In this document: in pieces, positions 1 through 7,132 of the stretch
How the letters are laid out: each line of letters opens with the position of its first letter
Numbering within the stretch: position 1 is the first letter of the stretch
Source: Clostridiales bacterium UBA5888
GTDB taxonomy: Bacteria > Bacillota > Clostridia > Oscillospirales > Oscillospiraceae
DNA: 16,375 nt
Assembly: GCA_002431965.1 (NCBI GenBank)
Contig: DJEW01000023.1
Location: 8,237 to 24,611, forward strand
Reading direction: 5' to 3'
Position numbers and translations under genes: made by a program
The notes under the pieces: model-generated
Told to the model about the DNA's origin: nothing
Database searches by the model: none
Seen by the model: only the letters and a program-made list of their open reading frames with translations

Positions 1-687
1 ATCTTCGGCGCTTTGGGCGGCAAAGTGCGCGGCAACACGTGGAAGTATCTCGGCGTCGGGCTTGCGATAGGTTTCGGCACAAACGCATTGTGCGCCGCCG
101 CCGCAATACTGCACGGTGACATTCATCTGCGTTTTGACTCGTTCCGCCCCATGTCGTTCGTGCTCATCTTCGCCGCGGTGTTTATCCAGTCCTCGGCAGA
201 GGAGGTTTTGTGCCGCGGCTTTCTTTACCAGCGCCTCATGCGCACATACCGCTCGCCGTTCATAGCGATCGCCGGGAATTCGCTGCTGTTTGCGGTGCTG
301 CATCTTTTCAACCCGGGCGTGTCCGCGCTTGCCATTGTCAACATCGCCGTCGTTGGGGTGCTCTTCTCACTGGCGGTGTATTACTTCGACAGCTTCTGGT
401 GCGCCGCCGCGATACACGCCGCGTGGAATTTTACGCAGAATATAATTTTCGGGCTGCCGAACAGCGGCAACGTCATGCCATACGCCGTGTTCAGGCTCGA
501 TGCCGGCAGCGCCGCGGAAAGCTTTGCCTATGACCCGGCATTCGGCATAGAGGGAACGCTTTTCGCGTGCATCGTGCTGACGCTCACCTGCGCCGGCATC
601 ATCCTCTGGGGGCGCAGGCGCAACGCCCGACCCACAGACATATGGGCAGCGGAGACCGCCGCAGATACAGACGCTCCGCAGACTTGA
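1..687 (+). CDS. CPBP family intramembrane glutamic protease, 5' end outside window
   Basis: The reading frame is open from the first base, so the true start lies upstream and the visible part is the last 228 residues. The fragment is hydrophobic with several membrane segments and carries all three conserved blocks of the CPBP/Abi (CAAX prenyl endopeptidase-like) family. These are EEVLCRG (EExxxRG) near bases 199-219, FAVLH (FxxxH) near 289-303, and HAAWN (HxxxN) near 415-429. In this family the glutamates and histidines form the catalytic site in the membrane; bacterial members serve in processing of peptides or membrane proteins, bacteriocin self-immunity or unknown roles. The C-terminus after the last membrane segment is a short basic then acidic tail. 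It is followed directly by a strong hairpin. A TTG at base 13 could be read as a start but has no ribosome binding site in view. The substrate is unknown. Confidence 0.88.
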   Translation: MFGALGGKVRGNTWKYLGVGLAIGFGTNALCAAAAILHGDIHLRFDSFRPMSFVLIFAAVFIQSSAEEVLCRGFLYQRLMRTYRSPFIAIAGNSLLFAVLHLFNPGVSALAIVNIAVVGVLFSLAVYYFDSFWCAAAIHAAWNFTQNIIFGLPNSGNVMPYAVFRLDAGSAAESFAYDPAFGIEGTLFACIVLTLTCAGIILWGRRRNARPTDIWAAETAADTDAPQT

Positions 688-703
688 AGCGAGATTAGAA
701 TTT

Positions 704-740
704 TTCACCCGCCGGTCAGCCGACCGGCGGGTGAAGTTTT
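704..740. terminator. Intrinsic terminator between convergent genes
   Basis: A perfect 14-bp stem (704-717 paired with 722-735) with a 4-base loop is followed on the plus strand by GTTTT. It lies 16 bases after the CPBP stop and 3 bases before the stop of the convergent ligase gene. The T-run is short and only on the plus side. Termination of the minus-strand gene by the same hairpin is likely but less certain. Confidence 0.8.
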
Positions 741-2328
741 ACTGTTCTGTTCCGAAGAGATCGCGCATGGCGAGCTTTCTGCATTCGCCGGTGCTGACGG
801 CGCCCTTGTGCGTTTTGGGCAGACTGTCATAGAAGAGTACGTAGCGAGGTATCTTGAAATACGCGATGCGCGGGCGCAGCCAGCCGCGCACGGCATCGGC
901 GTCCAGCTCTGTGCCGGGGGCGCGGATGATGCAGGCGCAGACCTCTTCACCAAAATGCCGGTCAGGCACGCCTATCACCTTGCACAGCGCAACGGCGGGG
1001 TTTGCCGAGAGCGCCTGCTCTATCTCCAGTGGGCTGATGTTCTCACCGCCGCGGATAATAAGCTCCTTGCAGCGTCCCTTGAGCGTGATGTTGCCCGCCG
1101 CATCCAGCACGCCGAGATCGCCCGTGTGCACCCAACCGTCGGAGTCCAGCGTCTTCGCGGTCTCCTCTGCATCGCCGTAATAATGCTGCATTGTGAGGTA
1201 GCCGCGCACACAGATCTCGCCCGTCTCGCCAACGGGCAGGGGTGCGCCGGTGTTCATGTCGGCGATCTTGCCCTCAACATGGTTCATGAAATGCCCCACC
1301 GTCGTGCTTTTGACCTCAATAGAGTCGTCAATGCTGCACACGGTCAGCCCGGCGGTGCACTCTGTCTGCCCGAGACTGGACATGAGCGTGAAATGGCTGC
1401 CGATAGTATTCTGCACGTAGATGAAATCCTCGGAGGAGTATCCCGCGCCGGCGATAATGCCGATGCGCAGGGTTTTCATCCGGGCGGATGAAAAATTCTC
1501 TTTTGAAAGCATTGCAAGAAACATTGTCGGCACGCAGTTGACAACCGTGCACCCCGCGCGCTCTATCGCGTCCATGAGGTTGACGGTGCGGCGGTTCTCC
1601 GGAATGCAGATGCACGCGCCGACTGCGAGTGCCGTCATGAGATTGACGGAGATGCAGAAGCAGTGGAAGATTGGCATGGCGACAAGAACAACGTCGCGGC
1701 ACGTCATGGCGAGGTCAAACGCCTGCTGTATGCCGCCGTTGACGCGGGAATAATGACTGGTGCACACCGCCTTCGGGCGCGAGGTAGAGCCGGAGGTAAA
1801 GAGAATGGCGGCAGTGTCCTGCGGCGTGACCGCGTCCGCCGCCGCGCGCACGGCGCTTTCATCCGCCGGCGAGAAGTCCCCCAGCACGGGATAACTGCCG
1901 CAGCCATGGCGGAGACTGACGATATGATGCAGACACTCCGGCAGCGGCGCGCCGTCGAGCATCGCCTCAAAGTATCCGTCCCCTTTGTCGGCATGTCCGA
2001 TCAGCAGATACTCCGCGTCCGTCTGCTCAATGAGCGGTATAAGCTCCGGCAGATTGAGACTGGTGTTGAGCATGACGGCGGCAGCGCCGATATACTCCAC
2101 GGCATACATCGCAACGATGCCGTAGGGGCGTGGGTCGGACAGGATGGCGACACGGTCGCCCCGGCGGACGCCGAGAGTAATGAGCCGCCCGGCGCACTCG
2201 ACGACCTGACGCTCAAGCTCGGCATAGCTTGTATACTTTCCGTCAAACCAGACGGCGGGACGTGTGGGGTATTTGCGCGCCGTGCGAGCGAGCAGCCCGC
2301 TCAGCGTAAGCTCTTCCAAAGGCAACAT
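739..2328 (-). CDS. AMP-binding acyl-CoA synthetase-like ligase, class I adenylate-forming enzyme
   Basis: A 529-residue protein of the ANL superfamily, whose members activate a carboxylic acid with ATP to an acyl-adenylate and usually pass it to CoA. Motifs in order: A3 phosphate loop TSGSTSRPKAV (178-188; family usually TSGTTGxPKG), A5 LGQTE (319-323), A7 TGD (402-404), A8 GRCKELIIRGGENISPLEIE (418-437). The A10 motif reads LPKTHKGA (503-510), where the family has PKTxxGK, so the catalytic lysine position holds alanine. The substrate is not predictable; it resembles medium-chain fatty acid or aryl acid ligases. The start is set at the ATG at 2328, with GGTGGT upstream and a promoter placing transcription near 2362. 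A TTG at 2358 gives 10 more residues but has no ribosome binding site and would be almost leaderless. It is divergent to the cysteine hydrolase. Confidence 0.87.
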   Translation of the reverse strand: MLPLEELTLSGLLARTARKYPTRPAVWFDGKYTSYAELERQVVECAGRLITLGVRRGDRVAILSDPRPYGIVAMYAVEYIGAAAVMLNTSLNLPELIPLIEQTDAEYLLIGHADKGDGYFEAMLDGAPLPECLHHIVSLRHGCGSYPVLGDFSPADESAVRAAADAVTPQDTAAILFTSGSTSRPKAVCTSHYSRVNGGIQQAFDLAMTCRDVVLVAMPIFHCFCISVNLMTALAVGACICIPENRRTVNLMDAIERAGCTVVNCVPTMFLAMLSKENFSSARMKTLRIGIIAGAGYSSEDFIYVQNTIGSHFTLMSSLGQTECTAGLTVCSIDDSIEVKSTTVGHFMNHVEGKIADMNTGAPLPVGETGEICVRGYLTMQHYYGDAEETAKTLDSDGWVHTGDLGVLDAAGNITLKGRCKELIIRGGENISPLEIEQALSANPAVALCKVIGVPDRHFGEEVCACIIRAPGTELDADAVRGWLRPRIAYFKIPRYVLFYDSLPKTHKGAVSTGECRKLAMRDLFGTEQ

Positions 2329-2368
2329 AGTCGCACCACCAATCACAAATTTGGTCAAAAATCATATA

Positions 2369-2397
2369 ATTTTATCATGCTTTGCCAAGCGTGTCAA
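2369..2397 (-). promoter_or_regulatory. Promoter of the acyl-CoA ligase gene
   Basis: On the minus strand there is a consensus -35 TTGACA (2397-2392), a 17-base spacer and a -10 TAAAAT (2374-2369) with an upstream TG (extended -10). The predicted start near 2362 leaves about 34 bases of leader to the ATG at 2328. Confidence 0.72.
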
Positions 2398-2414
2398 ATT
2401 TTCGCGCCCGTCTC

Positions 2415-2443
2415 TTGACATACTGCACGCGGCATGGCATCAT
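2415..2443 (+). promoter_or_regulatory. Promoter of the isochorismatase-family gene
   Basis: A consensus -35 TTGACA (2415-2420) is followed by a 17-base spacer and CATCAT as -10 (4 of 6). The predicted start lies near 2450, before the ribosome binding site. It is back to back with the ligase promoter, the two -35 boxes being 17 bases apart. Confidence 0.55.
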
Positions 2444-2475
2444 CAGTCTGACAAAGAAAAAGAGAGGTTGCAAAA

Positions 2476-3051
2476 ATGAGCAAATACGCCCTTGTGATGA
2501 TAGACATGCAAAACGGATTCATCGACGCTGCGTCGCCGCTGTGCATCCCGATGGCAGCGGCGACCGTGCCCGCCTGCGCCGGGGCAATAACACTCTGCCG
2601 CGCGGTCGGCGTGCCCGTGGTTTTCGCCACGCGGCACTATCGCGCCGACGGCAGCGACGTTGAAAAATGCCGCCACGACGTTTGGCTGCGCGGCGGGAAA
2701 CCGCTGTCTGAGGATTGCCGCAATGCGCTGTCGGACGCATTCCCAAAGGAGTTCACACGCGACGCGCGTGATTACTGCATCGTAAAGCCCCGCTTCTCCA
2801 CGTTCTTTCACACCGAGCTTGACCTTATACTGCGCCGTCTCGGCGCGGACACTGTCATCCTTGCCGGCACGACAACCCCCAACTGCATCCGCACGAGCTG
2901 CTATGACGCGCTGTCGCTGGACTATGACGTCATCGTGCTGTCGGACTGCACTTCGTCCGTGACGGAGGAGGTGCAGCGCGCGAACCTTGCCGACATGGCG
3001 CGGATCGGCGCGCGGATCATGACCGTGGACGAGCTGAAAGCACTGCTATAA
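2476..3051 (+). CDS. Isochorismatase-family cysteine hydrolase
   Basis: A 191-residue soluble protein, the usual length for the isochorismatase-like hydrolase fold. The expected catalytic triad is visible: Asp10 in VMIDMQNGF, Lys104 in VKPRFSTFF, and Cys137 in GTTTPNCIRTSCYDA, preceded by the conserved threonine stretch for the cis peptide. Family members hydrolyse vinyl ether or amide bonds (isochorismate, nicotinamide, N-carbamoyl compounds, ureidoacrylate). The DxH metal motif of nicotinamidases is not seen; the corresponding region reads ATRHYRADGSDVE, as in general cysteine hydrolases. No isochorismate synthase or siderophore genes are nearby, so an amidase-type role is more likely. The start is supported by GAGAGG 8 bases upstream. 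No clear terminator follows; the next gene is convergent. Confidence 0.88.
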   Translation: MSKYALVMIDMQNGFIDAASPLCIPMAAATVPACAGAITLCRAVGVPVVFATRHYRADGSDVEKCRHDVWLRGGKPLSEDCRNALSDAFPKEFTRDARDYCIVKPRFSTFFHTELDLILRRLGADTVILAGTTTPNCIRTSCYDALSLDYDVIVLSDCTSSVTEEVQRANLADMARIGARIMTVDELKALL

Positions 3052-3085
3052 ACGCCAAAAGTATTCTCTTACATGGAAGCGCGTT

Positions 3086-3316
3086 TTATTTTTTCAGTAT
3101 GCTGAGCACACTGCTGACAAGCTCCACATCGCTGCCTTTCAGGCGTATCCCGGCTTTGAGCGTCTGCCCGTCCGGGTAGGTGACGGTGAAAGCGATTTCC
3201 TGCCCTTCGACGGCGCCGCGGCTTTTCACCGCGCGCAGAAAGTCAGGGAACTTCGGGTGGTTGACGCAGAAACTTTTCCACATTCCCCTGAGCTGTAAAA
3301 GAGTGCTGATGTCCAT
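3086..3316 (-). CDS. Small conserved protein of unknown function, 76 aa
   Basis: The ATG at 3316 has a perfect GGAGG (3325-3329) 8 bases upstream, so I start here rather than at a GTG/ATG-like codon 19 residues earlier that would run through the ribosome binding site. The protein begins MDISTLLQL and contains FCVNHPKFPDFLRAVKSRG and a VTYPDGQTLKAGI strand-like segment. It has no signal peptide, membrane segment or cysteine cluster, so it is probably cytoplasmic: an N-terminal helical half and a C-terminal beta half. I recall similar small proteins in Clostridia but cannot name a family or function. The gene stands alone between the cysteine hydrolase (convergent) and the spacer before the EFR1 gene. 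Confidence 0.75.
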   Translation of the reverse strand: MDISTLLQLRGMWKSFCVNHPKFPDFLRAVKSRGAVEGQEIAFTVTYPDGQTLKAGIRLKGSDVELVSSVLSILKK

Positions 3317-3744
3317 TGTGCATTCCTCCGAAGAAACTTTTTTGCATTCTTTTTTTATGGCAACACCGCACAATACGTCTGCGGCATCCGACGGAAAATT
3401 TGCGCTCTGGTATAGTCACTTTTTCTTGAAATACACAAAGTATTCCAGCAAAAAGTGCCGTCATCATAACCCAAATTTTCTCGTCATCTGTTCTTGCCGC
3501 ATTATGCGGTGCTGCCTTATATTTATTATATTACGCGCACGGCAAAAATGCCCCCCCGGTTTTATACCGGCTCTGCAAACCGCGGTTGTATTCCATGCGG
3601 GGAAAGGCTTCTGTGACCATCGCAGAAAGCTCAAGACGCCGCTTATATTTTGCACGCGCTTCCCATGTGCCGCCGCCTTGACACGCCGCGCTTCCCACAA
3701 TATAATGATGCTGCAATGCAAATATATTCAAGGAGAGCGAACGA
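3317..3744. other. Gene-free spacer of 428 bp
   Basis: It separates two divergently transcribed genes. The left end holds the ribosome binding site and leader of the 76-aa gene; the right end (3678-3744) holds the promoter and leader of the EFR1 gene. Between them I see a 13-base palindrome (CCGCAT-T-ATGCGG, 3497-3509), an AT-rich stretch with TATTAT-like boxes (about 3520-3533), a run of seven C (3551-3557) and a small hairpin (CCGGT/ACCGG, 3556-3570). No open frame in it has both a ribosome binding site and protein-like composition. An unrecognised small RNA cannot be excluded. Confidence 0.6.
3678..3706 (+). promoter_or_regulatory. Consensus sigma-A promoter of the EFR1 gene
   Basis: A perfect -35 TTGACA (3678-3683), 17-base spacer and perfect -10 TATAAT (3701-3706). 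The predicted start near 3713 gives a leader of about 32 bases with AGGAG at 3731-3735. This is the strongest promoter match in the window and suggests constitutive expression unless a repressor acts. Confidence 0.85.
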
Positions 3745-4491
3745 ATGATATTTTACTATACCGGCACGGGCAACAGCCGTTATATTGCCCGCAGACTTGC
3801 CGCTGCACTCGGCGATGAGCTTTTTGATATGAACGACAGAATAAAGCGCGAAGACACATCGCCTGTCGCAGTGAACGGCAGGGCGGTGTTCGTCACGCCG
3901 ACATATGCCTGGCGCATCCCGCGCATCGTGCGCGAGTGGATATCGGGCACGGAGCTTGACGGCGCGGCGGGCGCGTGGTTTGTGATGAACTGCGGCAGCG
4001 AGATCGGAAACGCGGCGAAGTACAACAGGACGCTGTGCGCAGAGAAGGGCTTTGACTATATGGGCACGGCGCAGATTATCATGCCGGAAAACTACATCGC
4101 CATGTTCAACGCGCCCGGCGCTGCCGAGGCGGCGCGGATAATCGCCGCAGCAGACCCGGTCATAGATGAAACCGCGCGGACGATAGGGGAGGGGCGCGCA
4201 TTTCCCGCGCCGCGGTGCAGTGTATATGACCGCGTGATGAGCGGCATTGTCAACCCCGTGTTTTATCCGCTCTGCGTCAGTGACAGGGCGTTCAAGGCTG
4301 ACGATAAGTGCATCTCCTGCGGCAGGTGCGCCGCCCTCTGCCCAACAAACGACATCACGCTGGAAAACGGCAGACCCGTTTGGCACGGAAAATGCACACA
4401 CTGCATGGCATGTATCTGCCATTGCCCGACCGGCGCGATAGAGTACGGCAAAAAGAGCCTTGGCAAGCCGCGTTATCACTGCGGCGAATAA
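3745..4491 (+). CDS. EFR1-family flavodoxin-ferredoxin fusion protein
   Basis: A 248-residue cytoplasmic redox protein. The N-terminus (FYYTGTGNSRYIA, 3-15) is a flavodoxin-type FMN phosphate-binding loop, and the flavodoxin-like part runs to about residue 170. The C-terminus is a two-cluster ferredoxin: CxxCxxCxxxCP at Cys189, 192, 195 and 199, and CxxCxxCxxxCP at Cys217, 220, 223 and 227, predicted to hold two [4Fe-4S] clusters. This arrangement matches EFR1 ferrodoxins, common in anaerobic Clostridia and thought to carry electrons between ferredoxin-type and flavin donors; the partner enzyme is usually unknown. All cluster ligands are present. AGGAG lies 9 bases upstream of the ATG. It is a single-gene unit with its own strong promoter and terminator, so the context gives no partner. 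Confidence 0.9.
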   Translation: MIFYYTGTGNSRYIARRLAAALGDELFDMNDRIKREDTSPVAVNGRAVFVTPTYAWRIPRIVREWISGTELDGAAGAWFVMNCGSEIGNAAKYNRTLCAEKGFDYMGTAQIIMPENYIAMFNAPGAAEAARIIAAADPVIDETARTIGEGRAFPAPRCSVYDRVMSGIVNPVFYPLCVSDRAFKADDKCISCGRCAALCPTNDITLENGRPVWHGKCTHCMACICHCPTGAIEYGKKSLGKPRYHCGE

Positions 4492-4501
4492 CAGAGCTTA
4501 C

Positions 4502-4550
4502 AGCAGATTCCCGGTCTTCCTGAGAGCAGGTTGACCGGGAATCTGCTTTT
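4502..4550 (+). terminator. Intrinsic terminator after the EFR1 gene
   Basis: A perfect 15-bp stem (4502-4516 with 4533-4547) is followed by TTTT. The 16-base loop contains a second small stem (CCTG 4519-4522 with CAGG 4527-4530), giving a two-part hairpin. It lies 10 bases after the EFR1 stop and 18 bases from the stop of the convergent ROK gene, and may also stop that transcript. Confidence 0.88.
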
Positions 4551-4568
4551 ATGCATATATCCTATATA

Positions 4569-5711
4569 CTATATACAGTCAAGAAACCGCTTGACGTAGT
4601 AAAACGCCGCGCCCATGAGCGCTGCGTGCTTTGGGTAGCGGCTGAGATGCAGATAACCTCCGTCGGTGTCGAACGGGTCGATCTCTGCCAGAAGGGCGCG
4701 CAGGCGCGGAAAGTACGGTTCGAGGAACTTCGCCATGAAACCGCCGATAACGATGTCGCAGTCAAGCGCATGGCGGATGTTGTGCACGCCGAGCGCAAGG
4801 TGCTCAAGATAATCGTCCAGCAGCGCGCGATACTCTGCGTTCCCGCTCTCCACACCGGCAAAAAACTCACGCAGAGTGATGCCCAGGTCGTTGCTCAGCC
4901 GCGCTGCGGTGCAGTATGCCTCCAGACAGCCGTGCTTGCCGCATGAGCATTTCAGCCCGCCCGGTTCAACGCACATATGCCCGAACTCACCGCTGCGGTT
5001 GTCGCTGCCGAGATACTGCGCCCCGTTTATCAGCACCGCGCCGCCAACGCCGTCCTCCAGAGAGAGAAACGCGATGTCGCGGCTGCCGGTCTGCATGAAC
5101 CACTCGGCAAAGCCGCCGCTCGTGCCGTCGTTCTCCGGGTGCGTTGGGTAGCAGATGCTGTGCAGCAGCCGTTCAAAGGGTACGTTGTAAAGGTTGAGCG
5201 TCGGCGCGAAGACGATGGTGCTCGTGTCGCGCGAAACGACTGCCGCGATTGTCACGCCGACGCCAAGCAGCTTTTCCCGGACGATCTTGTTCTCGTCCAG
5301 AAACAGCTCCAGCTCTCCGGCAAGGAAGCGGCTGAACTCCGGGTCTGTGAGCGGCATCTGGTGATGCACGTCCTTGTAGCCAAGCTCATTTCGCTTGATG
5401 TCGGTGAGAATAAAGCGCAGCCTTCGCTCCGTAATTGACAGCCCCACGGAGATGCGCGCATCCGGCACAACGGTAATGAGCATCGCAGGGCGACCGCCGG
5501 AGGACGGCTGCGCCCCGCAGTAGTCGATCAGCCCGGCGGCGTGCAGCTCGGTCAGATTTTGGTATACCGTCGGCAGACTCAGATTCAGATCGGCGGCGAT
5601 CTTCTGCTTCGAGCATGGCGTGTCGGAATCGTAAAGATAGCGGTAGACGGCGCTGCGTGTGCGCCGGCGGCGCTCGGTCATGGATCCATCCAGCATAATG
5701 TCATCGACCAC
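4569..5711 (-). CDS. ROK-family transcriptional regulator of the sugar operon
   Basis: A 380-residue ROK (repressor/ORF/kinase) regulator of NagC/XylR type. A winged helix-turn-helix occupies about residues 15-75 (recognition helix near 44-54, SLPTVYQNLTEL), followed by the typical SGGRPA link (71-76). The C-terminal sugar-binding domain has ENDG (193-196) with the acidic residue used in sugar binding, and GEFGHMCVEPGGLKCSCGKHGCLEAY with the zinc ligands His245, Cys255, Cys257 and Cys262. The kinase-type N-terminal ATP loop is absent, as usual in ROK repressors. The start is a GTG with AAGGAG 9 bases upstream. Divergence from a sugar transport and catabolism operon indicates that it represses that operon and is relieved by the transported sugar or a derivative. 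It probably also controls itself, since a palindrome lies inside its own promoter. Confidence 0.9.
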   Translation of the reverse strand: MVDDIMLDGSMTERRRRTRSAVYRYLYDSDTPCSKQKIAADLNLSLPTVYQNLTELHAAGLIDYCGAQPSSGGRPAMLITVVPDARISVGLSITERRLRFILTDIKRNELGYKDVHHQMPLTDPEFSRFLAGELELFLDENKIVREKLLGVGVTIAAVVSRDTSTIVFAPTLNLYNVPFERLLHSICYPTHPENDGTSGGFAEWFMQTGSRDIAFLSLEDGVGGAVLINGAQYLGSDNRSGEFGHMCVEPGGLKCSCGKHGCLEAYCTAARLSNDLGITLREFFAGVESGNAEYRALLDDYLEHLALGVHNIRHALDCDIVIGGFMAKFLEPYFPRLRALLAEIDPFDTDGGYLHLSRYPKHAALMGAAFYYVKRFLDCI

Positions 5712-5744
5712 GAGTGAATTCTCCTTAATATTTTATTGACAAAC

Positions 5745-5772
5745 ATTCTACCATAACTTTTGCAAAAGTCAA
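5745..5772 (-). promoter_or_regulatory. Promoter of the ROK regulator gene
   Basis: The minus strand has -35 TTGACT (5772-5767), a 16-base spacer and -10 TAGAAT (5750-5745) preceded by TGG (extended -10). The predicted leader to the GTG at 5711 is about 27 bases and contains AAGGAG. The spacer is largely filled by a perfect palindrome. Confidence 0.7.
5756..5769. promoter_or_regulatory. Putative ROK operator O1
   Basis: A perfect 14-bp palindrome, ACTTTTGCAAAAGT, overlapping the -35 edge and spacer of the ROK promoter. A protein bound here would block transcription of the regulator. A related site lies in the divergent promoter. The assignment to the ROK protein is inference from position. 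Confidence 0.55.
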
Positions 5773-5878
5773 TATTAAAAGTTTGCGGAAAGACGTCGGT
5801 CAATACGGCAATATAGACAAAAGTTTTCAAGGAAATTTTTGCATTGTACCAAAGTTGGTTTTTCGACAGGATTTCTAA

Positions 5879-5907
5879 TTGACTTTTATAAAATTGGATT
5901 ATAAAAT
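5879..5907 (+). promoter_or_regulatory. Promoter of the sugar transport and catabolism operon
   Basis: -35 TTGACT (5879-5884), 17-base spacer, -10 TAAAAT (5902-5907). The predicted start near 5914 gives a leader of about 65 bases ending in AAGGAG before the ATG at 5980. The promoter lies within two near-identical 13-base direct repeats (5887-5899 and 5900-5912, 12 of 13 equal), which may reflect regulator binding. Confidence 0.7.
5882..5895. promoter_or_regulatory. Putative ROK operator O2
   Basis: ACTTTTATAAAATT, an imperfect copy of the palindrome in the ROK promoter with a perfect 10-bp core (TTTTATAAAA). It sits at the same place relative to its own -35 box: both promoters read TTGACTTTT-NN-AAAA. 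Its centre is 126 bp from the other site. Part of the similarity could be shared AT-rich promoter composition. Confidence 0.5.
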
Positions 5908-5979
5908 TAGATCATCGATGCGGAAGCGTTGAAATATGTTGCCCTATAACGGGTATATATCCAAAAAGGAGAAAGCGAA

Positions 5980-7107
5980 ATGAAAAAGTATCTGGCTCTT
6001 ATCCTCGCGCTTGTTATGGCGTTTGCGCTGTGCGCCTGCGGTCAAACCGCCGCGCCCGCCGACACCGCCCCTGCGACAGAGACTGCCGCCGATGCGGCAG
6101 CTCCCGCGGCTGATGATGCAAACTCCAAGCTCGTCGGCGTTGCAATGCCCACAAAGGATCTGCAGCGCTGGAATCAGGACGGCGAAAACATGAAAGCGCA
6201 GCTCGAAGCCGCCGGCTACGAGGTCGATCTTCAGTATGCCTCCAATGACATCCAGACCCAGGTCTCCCAGATTGAGAACATGGTTGCCACCGGGTGCAAG
6301 GTTCTTGTCATCGCCTCCATCGACGGCGACTCTCTCGGCACTGTGCTTGCGCAGGCGAAGGAAGCCGGCATCCCCGTCATCGCCTATGACCGCCTCATCA
6401 TGAACTCCGACGCTGTCAGCTACTACGCCACGTTTGACAACTGGCTCGTCGGCGTGAAGCAGGGCGAATTTATCCGCGACGCGCTCGATCTTGACAACGC
6501 GGGCGACAAGACCTTCAACATAGAGTTCATCACCGGCGACCCCGGCGACAACAACATCAACTTCTTCTTCGGCGGCGCCATGGAAGTGCTCCAGCCCTAT
6601 CTTGACAAGGGAACGCTCGTCTGCCCCTCCGGTCAGACCGAGAAGACCGACGTTGCCACCGCCAACTGGGCGACCGACGCGGCACAGTCCCGCTTCGAGA
6701 GCATCCTTGCCAGCTACTATGCTGACGGCACAACGCTCGACGCCGTCCTCGCCTCCAACGACTCCACTGCCCTCGGCGTTGAAAATGCCCTCGCATCCTC
6801 CTACACCGGCACTTACCCCGTCATCACCGGTCAGGACTGCGACGTCCCCAACGTCATCAACATGAATAAGGGTCTTCAGTCCATGTCCGTGTTCAAGGAC
6901 ACCCGCACGCTCGCTGAGAACGTTGTCGGCATGGTGGACGCGCTCATGAAGGGCACCGAGCCCACCATCAACGACACCGAGACCTACGACAACGGCACCG
7001 GCGTCATTCCCAGCTATCTGTGCGAGCCTGTTGCCTGCACGCCTGACAACATCCAGTCCCTGCTGGTCGACTCCGGCTACTACACCGCTGAGCAGATCGC
7101 CGGCTGA
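5980..7107 (+). CDS. Sugar ABC transporter substrate-binding lipoprotein, ChvE/multiple monosaccharide type
   Basis: A 375-residue periplasmic-binding-protein-like lipoprotein that would capture a monosaccharide outside the membrane and deliver it to the permease. Residues 1-20 are a lipoprotein signal peptide with lipobox LCAC and the lipidated cysteine at Cys20. A low-complexity Ala/Pro/Asp/Thr linker follows to about residue 48, tethering the binding domain. The domain starts at KLVGVAMPTKDLQRWNQDG and contains the family stretches ENMVATGCKVLVIASIDG, GIPVIAYDRLI and VLASNDSTALGVENAL, as in ChvE and xylose/arabinose-binding proteins of the type 1 fold. ATG with AAGGAG 8 bases upstream. It is the first gene of the operon and is followed by a stable hairpin that probably favours its higher expression. 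The sugar cannot be read from sequence; pentoses, glucose or galactose are all known for the family. Confidence 0.9.
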   Translation: MKKYLALILALVMAFALCACGQTAAPADTAPATETAADAAAPAADDANSKLVGVAMPTKDLQRWNQDGENMKAQLEAAGYEVDLQYASNDIQTQVSQIENMVATGCKVLVIASIDGDSLGTVLAQAKEAGIPVIAYDRLIMNSDAVSYYATFDNWLVGVKQGEFIRDALDLDNAGDKTFNIEFITGDPGDNNINFFFGGAMEVLQPYLDKGTLVCPSGQTEKTDVATANWATDAAQSRFESILASYYADGTTLDAVLASNDSTALGVENALASSYTGTYPVITGQDCDVPNVINMNKGLQSMSVFKDTRTLAENVVGMVDALMKGTEPTINDTETYDNGTGVIPSYLCEPVACTPDNIQSLLVDSGYYTAEQIAG

Positions 7108-7132
7108 ACTGCAAACTGATAGAAAGCTAAAA

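Noticed and set aside
3052..3085. T-rich stretch after the cysteine hydrolase as a terminator
   Set aside because: There is a T-rich run but no adequate stem before it; only GCGC-type pairs are available.
3643..4479. Minus-strand open frame of 278 codons opposite the EFR1 gene
   Set aside because: Antisense shadow of a gene with intact ferredoxin motifs; cysteine- and arginine-rich low-quality composition and no recognisable domain.
5920..5936. CcpA cre-like sequence (GGAAGCGTTGAA) in the operon leader
   Set aside because: Only the GCGTT core and few flanking bases fit the cre consensus; the second half does not match, so it is too weak to call.
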